A DNA stretch of 45,830 nt from an uncultured Flavobacteriaceae bacterium (GTDB taxonomy: Bacteria > Bacteroidota > Bacteroidia > Flavobacteriales > Flavobacteriaceae): assembly GCA_938010765.1 (NCBI GenBank), contig CALLVX010000015.1, positions 1-45,830 of the forward strand, read 5' to 3'. The notes below the pieces were generated by a model. That model saw only the letters and a program-made list of their open reading frames with translations. It made no database searches and had not been told where the DNA came from. The translations under genes were made by a program, and so were the position numbers. Positions 27,936-36,074 of this stretch are shown here, in pieces (the first letter of the stretch is position 1; each line of letters opens with the position of its first letter).

Positions 27936-27947
27936 TATCTCGAGATA
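27936..27947. promoter_or_regulatory. 12-bp perfect palindrome upstream of the large gene
   Basis: TATCTCGAGATA lies 22 bases before the ATG at 27914 and is fully self-complementary. It could be an operator or chance. No TAnnTTTG box was found between it and the hairpin at 27985-28003. Confidence 0.3.
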
Positions 27948-27984
27948 GCATGTATCTGTAAAGGGCATTTACCCCCAAAAAAAA

Positions 27985-28003
27985 AATCGCTTTCTCAGTG
28001 ATT
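27985..28003. terminator. Possible bidirectional terminator hairpin
   Basis: AATCGCT and AGTGATT pair over 7 bp (one G-T wobble) around a 5-base loop, with an A-tract before and a T-tract after. It may insulate the large gene from transcription through the IS remnants. Confidence 0.4.
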
Positions 28004-28159
28004 TTTATGAATTATACATAAATACATGACAAAAAATGTTTTTATCTTAGTTCACGTTTACAAAAACTATTTGAAAAAACCCCAGAAAAACAACACAAGG
28101 AACTTACACTTTTTTACAGGCGCAGGTGGAGGGAAAGACAACATTTATTTAGCTTTCTG

Positions 28160-28329
28160 TTCATCAAAGAGGTCCCCCATCGGACAACACTGTCTATGAA
28201 CGAGCTATACGCAACCGGAAGGTGAAACAGAAGATATCCGAACGGTTCAAGACTGAAAGGATGGCACAGAACTTCGCCAAAATCGGGGCGATTATTAGTT
28301 TAACTAACAAAACCGGTATAAACGTGTAA
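28160..28329 (+). pseudogene. IS66-family transposase C-terminal remnant
   Basis: The plus-strand frame ending with TAA at 28327-28329 reads PPSDNNTVYERAIRN, then RKVKQKISERFKTER and AQNFAKIGAIISLTNKTG. This is the C-terminal end of IS66-type transposases (PPDNNxxERAIRNVKVKQKxSGxF). Only about 50 residues remain, and a frame change is evident just before the PP motif. The rest of the element is absent. Confidence 0.8.
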
Positions 28330-28482
28330 GAATCGTTGACTCTAATAGCGAAATGACTACCTCAAGCCAAAGACTAATTCGTTACAAAAATACTTAAAAT
28401 TCGAAATCCCAAGCTTTTAGGCCAATTTAGTTTGATACGAGGAAATTATAACTGAAAAGGCGATTTTCTAAAATGAACTAAC

Positions 28483-28495
28483 CTGCTGCAAGCAG
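28483..28495. other. Small hairpin beside the IS200/IS605-like remnant
   Basis: CTGCT, GCA, AGCAG forms a perfect 5-bp hairpin 20 bases downstream of the tnpA-like remnant's stop codon. IS200/IS605 elements carry subterminal hairpins recognised by TnpA, so this may be the vestige of one end. Confidence 0.35.
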
Positions 28496-28514
28496 ACGGG
28501 GTACTCGAACTAGA

Positions 28515-28881
28515 TTAGACTTTGTACAAAACATCATAATCTTTCTCAATGCCTTGATTATATACATCTTTAGAAATAGTATTTTTATCCTCGAACTTGC
28601 TAACTGTGTTAACGAAGTCCCCGCTGGTCCCAAAAAGACCTTCCCCAAAGCTTTTTCTTGACATCGGGATGTCTTTAGAATATTTCCCGGGGTGTTTTAG
28701 TTTTCAACATCTTGACAATCCATGTAAGATCCTATATTGGAAAAGACTCAAGCAAAAAATGAACATGATCCTCGGGCGAGCCTATCTCAAGAAATTGAAC
28801 TTCATAGCTTAAGGAAATTTTTAGACAGATCTCTACCAAAGTTTTATCCACATTTTTATCTAAAACAATGCTTCGATATTC
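28515..28881 (-). pseudogene. IS200/IS605-type TnpA (Y1 transposase) remnant
   Basis: Minus-strand fragments read YRSIVLDKNVDKTLVEICLK and SPEDHVHFLLESFPIQDL, then IVKMLKTKTPREIF, VKKKLWGG and SGDFVNTVSKFEDKNTISKD. The HUH motif His-Val-His is intact (28759-28767). At the position of the catalytic tyrosine (normally DGYFVNTV) the codon is GAC, Asp (28617-28619). In-frame stops and frameshifts interrupt it, and the N-terminal ~40 residues are unrecognisable. The remaining 28882-29157 shows no other gene. Confidence 0.8.
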
Positions 28882-29157
28882 CGACAAACAAACACCTAGT
28901 TTTTTGGTGGGCGATTACATGCAAAAACAGCCTATGGAAGTATCGCCGCACTCCCCAACAAGAGCCCTGCTTGCTTTATAAACTTTCTTCTTTGTCGCAT
29001 CACATCTCTTTAAAGTTCCTTAATATGACCCCTTAAGTTAGCAATATTGATTAATCCGAACCACAACTTTATGAGTTCGTTGGGATACAATTGTTTTTCC
29101 CAAGAATACACTGTAGATTTATAGACTTGTATTCTAAAACCGATTTAACAAAAGACT

Positions 29158-30132
29158 ATGTCAGACAAGCCACTTTTTATTAAAGCGCTTTCCCTTCCCG
29201 CAATTGCAGCACCCATGTTTTTGATTTCAGGACCAAAATTGGTGGTCGAATGTTGTAAAAATGGTGTAGTGGGCACTTTTCCAGCATTGAACCAACGAAC
29301 CAGCGAAGGCTTTGAGGAATGGTTGATAGAAATTAAGACTGAATTACAAAAATTCGAAAAGGAAACAGGAAAAAAAGCCGCACCGTTTGGTGTAAACTTG
29401 ATTGTACACCCTACCAACCCGAGATTGGAGGCCGATATTAAACTTTGTATCAAACATCAGGTACCTATCATAATCACCTCGTTGGGAGCTGTCTCTATGG
29501 TTGTCGATGCTATTCATAGTTATGGTGGACTCGTATTTCACGATATCATCAAAAAACGCCATGCAGAAAAAGCCGCCGAAGCTGGTGTTGACGGACTCAT
29601 TTTGGTCGCTGCGGGTGCCGGAGGCCACGCAGGAACCATTAATCCTATGACTTTGGTAGCTGAAATCAAGAAGTTTTTCCATAAAACCATAATCCTTTCA
29701 GGATGTATCAGTACCGGAAGAGATATTGCCTCGGCCATGCAAATGGGAGCCGACTTGGCCTATATGGGCACCCGATTTATCAATACGGCAGAGAGCAAAG
29801 CTCCTGAAGAATACCAAGAGATGATCAATGATGCCGGCGCAAGTGATGTTACCTATACTGCATCTATCTCGGGGGTACATGCCAATTTCTTATCGAAAAG
29901 CTTAACAGCGGCCGGACTTACAGAAGAAGACTTGAAAAAGGATACCAAAATAGATTTCGGAAAAGAGCTCGACACCGAAGCCAAAGCGTGGAAAACCATT
30001 TGGTCGGCCGGGCAAGGATCCGCATTGATCAACAACAGCCTTCCTGTTGCCGATTTGGTAAGTCAACTCAAAACAGAGTTCAAAGCGGCCATTGAAGGGC
30101 AAATCCAACTATTGGAAACCTATCCTAAATAA
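29158..30132 (+). CDS. Nitronate monooxygenase
   Basis: FMN-dependent TIM-barrel enzyme that oxidises alkyl nitronates such as propionate-3-nitronate; members also include enoyl-ACP reductase FabK-like proteins. The 324-residue length fits. Motifs visible are AAPMFLISGPKLVV at the N-terminus, AGAGGHAGT with the catalytic-type His157, SGCISTGRDI and the FMN phosphate-binding AYMGTRF. The His-containing GGHAG block favours nitronate monooxygenase over FabK. It is the first intact gene right of the IS remnants, 68 bases before the bestrophin-like gene. Confidence 0.9.
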   Translation: MSDKPLFIKALSLPAIAAPMFLISGPKLVVECCKNGVVGTFPALNQRTSEGFEEWLIEIKTELQKFEKETGKKAAPFGVNLIVHPTNPRLEADIKLCIKHQVPIIITSLGAVSMVVDAIHSYGGLVFHDIIKKRHAEKAAEAGVDGLILVAAGAGGHAGTINPMTLVAEIKKFFHKTIILSGCISTGRDIASAMQMGADLAYMGTRFINTAESKAPEEYQEMINDAGASDVTYTASISGVHANFLSKSLTAAGLTEEDLKKDTKIDFGKELDTEAKAWKTIWSAGQGSALINNSLPVADLVSQLKTEFKAAIEGQIQLLETYPK

Positions 30133-30152
30133 ACACTTCTGTAGAAAGCCAA

Positions 30153-30172
30153 TTTTTTTGGCGCCAAAAAAA
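30153..30172. other. 20-bp perfect palindrome
   Basis: Seven T, GGCGCC, seven A: a fully self-complementary 20-mer between nitronate monooxygenase and the bestrophin-like gene. The T-before/A-after order is opposite to a normal terminator, so it is more likely a binding site, cruciform or chance. Confidence 0.4.
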
Positions 30173-30200
30173 AATTCATTAAACAAGACGTTAGCGAACC

Positions 30201-31217
30201 ATGTACATCAAAAGAAATATCGGGTGGGGACTTGTTCTTAGGTATGCCTGGAAAAATCTGCTTTTTTTCACACTCTACGCTGGGGGTGTATTTTTTTTAT
30301 ATTATTATCTCGGTTGGAATTTTATTGACATCCCCTTTCAACCTTTAAGTGTTATTGGTATCGCCGTCTCCTTCTATATTGGCTTTAAAAATAGCCAGAG
30401 TTACGATCGTTTTTGGGAAGGGCGTAAAATTTGGGGCGGTATCGTCAACTATAGCCGCACCTGGGCAATTCAAATATTGAGTTTCGTAAAAACGGACGAC
30501 CCGGAATTCGATAAAAAAATGCAAACGCAAATGATTCATCGCCAAATTGCATGGATCAATGCTTTAAGAGTGCAACTGCGACAACCAAAATCTTGGGCGA
30601 TCAAGGAAAACAGAATGGTCGAAAAAGTTTTTGACAGACATGACGAACGCAATATCTCCTGCAACGAAGCGCATCAATATGTCAGCTTGCGTGAATTTGC
30701 CGATCTTAAGAAACGTGTGAACCCTGCAACTCATTTGGTTAAAAACCAGGCAAGAGATATTTGCATTCTAAAAGAAAAAGGAGTCCTCGATGGTTTCCAA
30801 GAAGATCAACTGCAATCGGTGCTCGAAGAATTTTATAATTTGCAGGGCAAATCCGAACGGATCAAGAACACTCCTTTCCCAAGACAATATGGCTTCTTTT
30901 CCAAGGTATTTACATGGATTTTCGTTTTATTACTGCCCTTTGGTCTGCTCGATGTTTTTGAAGATGATGCTATGTCGAATCCCGGTGGCATGTTGCAGTG
31001 GTATGTGTTTCTGATGATTCCTTTTTCGGTGTTGATTTCTTGGATTTTTACTACGATGGAAGTTGTTGGGGATAATAGTGAGGACCCTTTTGAAGGGCGC
31101 ATTAATGACGTTCCTATGACGGCACTTTGTAGAACTATAGAAATCGACCTTCGGGATATGCTCGATGAGGAAGACCTTCCACCCCCTGTAAGTCCAAAAG
31201 ATAATATTCTGTATTAA
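30201..31217 (+). CDS. Bestrophin-like anion channel
   Basis: Member of the bacterial bestrophin (UPF0187, YneE) family, pentameric inner-membrane channels for anions or cations. The 338 residues include hydrophobic segments near 20-45, 50-62, 232-256 and 262-282. Also present are the family's FKNSQSYDRFWEGRKIWGG block and the C-terminal EDPFEGRINDVPMTALCRTIEIDLR block. Both are conserved in bestrophins. Its stop codon overlaps the ATG of the next gene by one base (TAATG), so the two are translationally coupled. Confidence 0.93.
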   Translation: MYIKRNIGWGLVLRYAWKNLLFFTLYAGGVFFLYYYLGWNFIDIPFQPLSVIGIAVSFYIGFKNSQSYDRFWEGRKIWGGIVNYSRTWAIQILSFVKTDDPEFDKKMQTQMIHRQIAWINALRVQLRQPKSWAIKENRMVEKVFDRHDERNISCNEAHQYVSLREFADLKKRVNPATHLVKNQARDICILKEKGVLDGFQEDQLQSVLEEFYNLQGKSERIKNTPFPRQYGFFSKVFTWIFVLLLPFGLLDVFEDDAMSNPGGMLQWYVFLMIPFSVLISWIFTTMEVVGDNSEDPFEGRINDVPMTALCRTIEIDLRDMLDEEDLPPPVSPKDNILY

Positions 31218-32179
31218 TGCCGCTAATATCTTCAACGTATCGGCCCCCATTCCTATTTAAGAACGGGCATTTTTCAACCATCTATTCTGGCCTCGTTAGA
31301 AGCATCGACGGCGTTGAACAAAAAAGGGAACGCCTTGAATTGAACGATGGTGATTTCTTAGATCTAGATTGGGGCATTGCTTCGAACGACGCCTCCAAAG
31401 TAGTTATCTTACTACATGGGCTAGAGGGCAATGCGCAACGGGCTTATATAATGGGGAGCGTGAAGGCTATCAATGAAGCGGGTATGAATGCCTGCGCGGT
31501 AAATTTGCGTTCTTGTAGTGGTGAAACCAACCGCCTTTACCGTTCGTACCATTCTGGGGCTACCGAAGATCTAGAAGCGGTGATCAACCATATACTCGAA
31601 ACTAAAAACTATTCAGAAGTTATTCTTAAGGGCTTCAGTCTCGGGGGTAATTTGACCTTGAAATACTTAGGCGAAGCGAGAGAAGTTCCGAAGCAAATTA
31701 AAGCGGCCATTGCTGTTTCGGTGCCTTGTAGCCTGCACAGTTCATTAAAGCAGTTGCTTCTTCCAAAAAACATACTTTATGCGATTCGGTTCAAAAAGAA
31801 CTTAGTGGAAAAGCTCAAAGCGAAACAGCGGCTATTCCCTGATAAAATAACTGATGCCGATATAAAGGCAGTGGTAACCCTCAAAGATTTTGACGATGTG
31901 TATACCAGCAGGGCACATGGGTTCAAAGACGCCTTGGACTATTACACCCAATGTAGTTGCTTGCAGTTTTTACCTGCGATAAAGGTACCTTCATTGATAA
32001 TCAATGCTCGGAATGATTCTTTTTTAGGACCGGAATGTTATCCTGAGAAAGAAGCGGAAAAGAATAAAAACCTCTACCTCGAAATGCCCCATTATGGCGG
32101 TCATGTGGGCTTCTTCGACCGTGAGAATACCTACTACACCGAAAAAAGGGCGATAAAGTTCTTGAACGACATAGGTTAA
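31217..32179 (+). CDS. YheT-family alpha/beta hydrolase
   Basis: A serine hydrolase of the YheT/ABHD1-3-like group. The nucleophile Ser141 is in the elbow KGFSLGGN, the oxyanion region is LLHGLEGN (65-72), VNLRSCSGETN is the family's diagnostic motif, and the acid and His are likely in NARNDSFLG and HYGGHVGFF. The 320-residue length is typical. The physiological substrate is unknown; short-chain ester or lipid hydrolysis is expected. The start overlaps the bestrophin-like stop by one base, indicating coupling. The cytochrome c gene follows 75 bases later. Confidence 0.92.
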   Translation: MPLISSTYRPPFLFKNGHFSTIYSGLVRSIDGVEQKRERLELNDGDFLDLDWGIASNDASKVVILLHGLEGNAQRAYIMGSVKAINEAGMNACAVNLRSCSGETNRLYRSYHSGATEDLEAVINHILETKNYSEVILKGFSLGGNLTLKYLGEAREVPKQIKAAIAVSVPCSLHSSLKQLLLPKNILYAIRFKKNLVEKLKAKQRLFPDKITDADIKAVVTLKDFDDVYTSRAHGFKDALDYYTQCSCLQFLPAIKVPSLIINARNDSFLGPECYPEKEAEKNKNLYLEMPHYGGHVGFFDRENTYYTEKRAIKFLNDIG

Positions 32180-32253
32180 TTTCCCTTATTCCTTATATTA
32201 GCGGCTCTAAACAATACCCTTTTGAACGGGATTCTGCATTTAAAAGAACAAGC

Positions 32254-32736
32254 ATGAAAAAACTATTGACCTTATTGGCCATTGGCGTATTAATTGCCAG
32301 TTGTGGTGACAAAAAAGAAGAAAAAAAGGAAGGTTTTGAAATGAATCGCACCAAGACCGAAGCCAAAACGGCCGATGCAGCAGATGAAGGTGTCCCCGTT
32401 GATTTGGAGAATGATGGTGTTGGCCCCTATAAAGACGTTTCTTTTGATGATGCAATAGATGCTGATCTGGCTACTGCCGGAGAAACTAAATACAGTGCCA
32501 TATGTGTTGCTTGCCATGCTGCGGAAAAGCGTTTGATCGGCCCTGCTTTAAAAGGAGTGTACGATCGAAGGAGTCCGGCTTGGGTCATGAACATGATTAT
32601 CAACCCTGATGAAATGCTTAAAAAGGACCCTATTGCCAAGGCCCTATTAAAAGAATACAACAACGCTATCATGCTCAACCAAAATCTTACGGAGGATGAG
32701 ACCCGTGCGGTAGCCGAGTATTTGAGAACACTTTAA
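32254..32736 (+). CDS. Class I cytochrome c lipoprotein
   Basis: A 160-residue exported lipoprotein with lipobox ASC (Cys17) followed by a charged, flexible linker (20-75) and a single c-type haem domain. The haem motif CVACH is at 84-88, and the distal Met ligand is probably Met140 in NNAIMLNQNLT. The C-terminal LTEDETRAVAEYL helix is typical. It likely carries electrons at the periplasmic face of a membrane, but the redox partner is not visible in the neighbourhood. A strong terminator follows. Confidence 0.92.
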   Translation: MKKLLTLLAIGVLIASCGDKKEEKKEGFEMNRTKTEAKTADAADEGVPVDLENDGVGPYKDVSFDDAIDADLATAGETKYSAICVACHAAEKRLIGPALKGVYDRRSPAWVMNMIINPDEMLKKDPIAKALLKEYNNAIMLNQNLTEDETRAVAEYLRTL

Positions 32737-32756
32737 ATTAAACGCACAACAATATA

Positions 32757-32793
32757 AAAGAGTCGTTATCCTCAAATCGGATAACGACTCTTT
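32757..32793 (+). terminator. Strong terminator after the cytochrome c gene
   Basis: A perfect 15-bp stem, AAAGAGTCGTTATCC (32757-32771) with GGATAACGACTCTTT (32779-32793), a 7-base loop and a T-run. It ends the probable unit that includes the bestrophin-like, hydrolase and cytochrome genes. Confidence 0.92.
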
Positions 32794-32832
32794 TTGTTCC
32801 TACCTTTGTCCTAGTTATCGGAAACAGATTTA

Positions 32833-33567
32833 ATGAAAAACTATCCCCGCCTCCCAAAGTTATTTCGAAGTGCAACGAGCTGTGAAACACGATTCACTGT
32901 AAATTCTTTAGTGCTCTGGTTTTTTCTTTCTATCCCGTTAAATTTGTTATCGCAAAAGGAATTTTCATTTGATTACATAATAAGCTATCGGAATAGCAAT
33001 TACGTTGATTCTACAAGTACCTTGGAACACTTTCTTACCAATTCAAAAGACAATCGCTATTACGCCATTCTTAAGGAGTCTGACACAACCAACTCCGAAT
33101 TGGAGTTCTTTCAACACGATGGCCAGTATTTCAAAGTATATTTTGAAACCACCAACTTTCAAAATGCTAGTGCCCTGACTATTGCATGTTCGTCGTTGCG
33201 CAAAAGTAAGAATACAAATAAACACCGTGCAAAAAACTATCAATTTGTACTTTTGGCGAAAAAGCGGAATGTACAGGAGCCAGCACTTCATTACCGCCTT
33301 GTATCAACAAGAAAACCGAAAGAACAACAACGTAAAAAAATAGGATATATCGATTACCTGATTCAAGACGCAACTGAATTTCACCTACCTATACTAATTC
33401 ACCCGACGGCCTATGAAGAATGGAAAAGCAATAGTACTATTCCAAAAGGTATTTTTAAGGAACGTACCTTTATTAATTATGTTGGAACCATAGAGGAAAA
33501 ACGTACCCTTATCGGCTATTCCAAAACCACCAAAAGTATTCTCTTTCCTACCGAATGCAGCGATTAA
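32833..33567 (+). CDS. Hypothetical secreted protein
   Basis: A 244-residue protein I do not recognise. A hydrophobic segment at 27-40 (LVLWFFLSIPLNLL) followed by SQ resembles a signal peptide cleavage region, but the n-region before it is unusually long (~26 residues). A later non-ATG start may therefore be used. The mature part is polar and Lys-rich, with mixed alpha/beta character and no visible motif. It lies 40 bases after the terminator at 32757-32793 and so likely has its own promoter. Codon use matches its neighbours. Confidence 0.65.
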   Translation: MKNYPRLPKLFRSATSCETRFTVNSLVLWFFLSIPLNLLSQKEFSFDYIISYRNSNYVDSTSTLEHFLTNSKDNRYYAILKESDTTNSELEFFQHDGQYFKVYFETTNFQNASALTIACSSLRKSKNTNKHRAKNYQFVLLAKKRNVQEPALHYRLVSTRKPKEQQRKKIGYIDYLIQDATEFHLPILIHPTAYEEWKSNSTIPKGIFKERTFINYVGTIEEKRTLIGYSKTTKSILFPTECSD

Positions 33568-33642
33568 CAAAAAAAGAAATATTTTCTGTCCCATTTGGCA
33601 GTTAACAAACGTCTTATTGATGTACTCCTTAAATAAGACAAA

Positions 33643-33780
33643 ATGAAAGACATAAATAATACACTACAAAAGAATGATAAGGGTAAATTTCTAAACACTC
33701 GAAAGCATCGTGAAATTCACCTCAAAAAGTGGATGGGATGGGCAGGTGGTTATAGCAATTCAAGTAAGAAAACCAGCTGA
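33643..33780 (+). CDS. Small basic hypothetical protein, 45 residues
   Basis: An ATG-started frame of 45 residues, rich in Lys and Asn, with a central HLKKWMGWAGGYSNSSKK stretch. It is in the gap between the hypothetical secreted protein (+) and sulP (-), and ends 6 bases from the convergent SulP stop. I do not recognise it; it is a plausible but unproven gene. There is no strong promoter box in the 75 bases upstream. Confidence 0.4.
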   Translation: MKDINNTLQKNDKGKFLNTRKHREIHLKKWMGWAGGYSNSSKKTS

Positions 33781-33786
33781 GCGGCA

Positions 33787-35415
33787 CTAAAACCCCCAAA
33801 GATTAAAAAGGTTCTTTTCCTCGTCCACTGTCTTTTTTGCTACCTTGTCGGCGACTACCTTATAGGTAGGGTCTTCAAGGACATTTACTTCGATAATATC
33901 TTCCGCGGTTTTGAGCAGCCGTATACAATCTTTGCTCAAATGCTTCAAATGCACTCCCTTACCAACCTTTAGGTAGCGTTCGGTTAATTTGTTCAAAGCT
34001 TCAATACCTGACATATCGGCCACACGACTCTCCTGAAAATCGATAATGACCTCATCCGGGTCGTTCTGCACATCAAATTTTTCTGCAAAGGCAGTAGTAG
34101 ACCCGAAGAACAATGGACCATAAATTTCATAATGCTTCACCCCATCATCATCGATATACTTCTTCGCTCGAATTCGTTTTGCATTTTCCCAAGAATAGGC
34201 CAAGGCCGAAATAATAACTCCGAATAGAACAGCAACCGCCAAATTGTGGGTAATGGCGGTAATCAAAGTTACCAGTACCATCACTACCACGTCAGAATTT
34301 GGCATTTTACGAAACGTTTTAAAGCTGGCCCACTCAAAGGTCCCAATGGCCACCATAAACATTAGACCTACCAGGGCCGCCATCGGCAAGCGCTCGATCA
34401 AACTAGAACCGAACATGATAAAAACAAGCAACATTACGGCCGCGGTAATACCCGACAACCGCGCTCTGGCTCCCGAAGATGTATTGATCAAACTTTGTCC
34501 GATCATGGCACAACCGCCCATCCCAGACAAAAAGCCAGAAAGGATGTTCGCAGTTCCTTGAGCGACACATTCTTTGTTACCGCTTCCGCGCGTTTCAGTA
34601 ATTTCGTCAATAATATTCAAGGTTAATAAACTCTCGATTAAACCTACCCCGGCCACAATAGCCGCATAAGGAAAGATAATTTTGACACTCTCTAAGGTCA
34701 GCGGAATTTCAGGAACGGACAGTGGTGGAAAACCCCCTTTAATCGATTCTCCTGCACCCATGGTATCGGCAACCGTAAGAGTGTCGACCCCAAAGCCGAT
34801 AACAATCGAAGAAACCACCACAATCGCAACCAAGGAAGATGGTACCACCTTGGTCAGCTTCGGAAGTCCCCAAATAATGACCATTGTTAAAAGGGTTAGA
34901 CCCAACATCATAAGTAGTGATGCGCCACTCAGCAACTCATCTGTGCCTTTCTGATAAAAATTCGGAAATTGCGCCATAAAGATGATAATCGCGAGGCCGT
35001 TTACGAAGCCGAACATTACGGGGTGTGGCACCAGACGAATAAATTTTCCCAATCGTAATAGCCCAGCTAAAATCTGCAAGACACCTGCAATTACGACTGT
35101 TGCAAAGACATAGTTCAAAATAGCTTCGGGCTCAATACCCGGAAAATTGCGCTTTAGTTCAAGGATCAAGCCCACAAAAATGACCGCTACGGCACCTGTC
35201 GCGCCCGAGATCATTCCTGGCCTACCGCCCAAAATGGAGGTAATCAAACACAGTATAAAAGCGGCATACAATCCTGTTAACGGAGAAAACCCTGGAATCA
35301 AAGCAAAGGCGATCGCTTCGGGCACCAAGGCCAATGCAACCGTAAGACCAGAAAGAATCTCTGTCTTGTAGTCTACTTTCTGTTTAAAATCGAATAAGTT
35401 CAGGTATTTTTTCAT
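33787..35415 (-). CDS. SulP-family anion transporter with STAS domain
   Basis: An inner-membrane transporter of the SLC26/SulP family (sulfate, bicarbonate or other anions). Residues ~15-410 contain the membrane domain with the conserved opening ALALVPEAIAFALIPGFSPLTGLYAA and an internal GGCAMIGQSLINTSSGARARLSG block. Residues ~430-525 form a cytosolic STAS domain (YEIYGPLFFGSTT, ADMSGIEALNKL). The 542-residue length is typical. The substrate cannot be assigned; no carbonic anhydrase or sulfate-assimilation gene is adjacent. The start is the first ATG. Confidence 0.93.
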   Translation of the reverse strand: MKKYLNLFDFKQKVDYKTEILSGLTVALALVPEAIAFALIPGFSPLTGLYAAFILCLITSILGGRPGMISGATGAVAVIFVGLILELKRNFPGIEPEAILNYVFATVVIAGVLQILAGLLRLGKFIRLVPHPVMFGFVNGLAIIIFMAQFPNFYQKGTDELLSGASLLMMLGLTLLTMVIIWGLPKLTKVVPSSLVAIVVVSSIVIGFGVDTLTVADTMGAGESIKGGFPPLSVPEIPLTLESVKIIFPYAAIVAGVGLIESLLTLNIIDEITETRGSGNKECVAQGTANILSGFLSGMGGCAMIGQSLINTSSGARARLSGITAAVMLLVFIMFGSSLIERLPMAALVGLMFMVAIGTFEWASFKTFRKMPNSDVVVMVLVTLITAITHNLAVAVLFGVIISALAYSWENAKRIRAKKYIDDDGVKHYEIYGPLFFGSTTAFAEKFDVQNDPDEVIIDFQESRVADMSGIEALNKLTERYLKVGKGVHLKHLSKDCIRLLKTAEDIIEVNVLEDPTYKVVADKVAKKTVDEEKNLFNLWGF

Positions 35416-36010
35416 GCCTTATTTTAAGGCCGCAAAAATAAGACTATTTATCTGCACCACCTCGAATATCGTGATTATTAAGGATTTGGCAATCTACCAA
35501 TCTATAAGTCCCAATAATTTTGGTCCGAGCGGGGATAATTTAGCAGTTTCATATTTGGTACATTCCCAATTTCTTGGATCTCCTGGAAAAGCATAACCTT
35601 TAGGAGCGATACAATTTTTCCAAGAAAGGAATAAGAACGGATACAGACAATTTACGGGTTGATAGATGGGCGTTATCGAACTAAGATAAGTGTAGCCGAA
35701 GTAGCGGCCCTCGGTAGTTTGGGAAAACCTATTTCTCTTACGGTTTCGAAAGTCTCTCGTATTTCAAAAGAACCTTTAAAATTCTCAGGGTAATCCCTCC
35801 CAATTTCGAAGGAGTCATTCTAGGTACTAGATAGATTTTTGTGGCTGTGGCCTAGGTCTAGTCTGTCATTTTGAATACGGTAAAACCGTCAAAACAGAAA
35901 AACAACTGCTACCCATATCATTGGGTTGATCCCGACGCTACGATCGGGATTAATTCAGCCAACCATTTTTAATGTGAGCAAATGCTCTTTTCAAAATGGG
36001 GCTTCATTAA
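35416..36010. other. Intergenic region without a convincing gene
   Basis: About 600 bases between the SulP start and the lipoprotein terminator. A plus-strand stretch near 35633-35793 can be read as ~50 residues ending KEPLKFSG before a TAA, but it lacks an ATG and I cannot identify it. A hairpin, ATCCCGA with TCGGGAT (35929-35950, 8-base loop, extendable by three pairs), lies near the right end without a T-tract. Promoters for sulP must lie here but no clear TAnnTTTG was located. Confidence 0.5.
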
Positions 36011-36017
36011 AAAGAAC

Positions 36018-36042
36018 CGCCCCGAACAGTACGTTCAGGGCG
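36018..36042 (-). terminator. Strand-specific terminator hairpin
   Basis: On the minus strand CGCCCTGAAC and GTTCGGGGCG pair over 10 bp with one U-G wobble and a 5-base loop, followed by GTTCTTTTT. In plus-strand RNA the wobble becomes a C-A mismatch. It terminates the lipoprotein gene at 36075. Confidence 0.8.
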
Positions 36043-36050
36043 ATTCCTAA

Positions 36051-36067
36051 CTAAATAACCAACCAAA
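36051..36067 (-). repeat. 17-bp dispersed motif, copy 2
   Basis: TTTGGTTGGTTATTTAG on the minus strand, identical to the copy at 3-19. It lies between the stop codon (36075-36077) and the terminator (36018-36042) of the lipoprotein gene, so it is in the 3' untranslated part of that mRNA. Confidence 0.55.
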
Positions 36068-36074
36068 AAATTGT

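Noticed and set aside
35414..35596. 60-residue plus-strand frame upstream of sulP
   Set aside because: Starts antisense at the sulP start codon; no protein-like pattern or recognisable motif.
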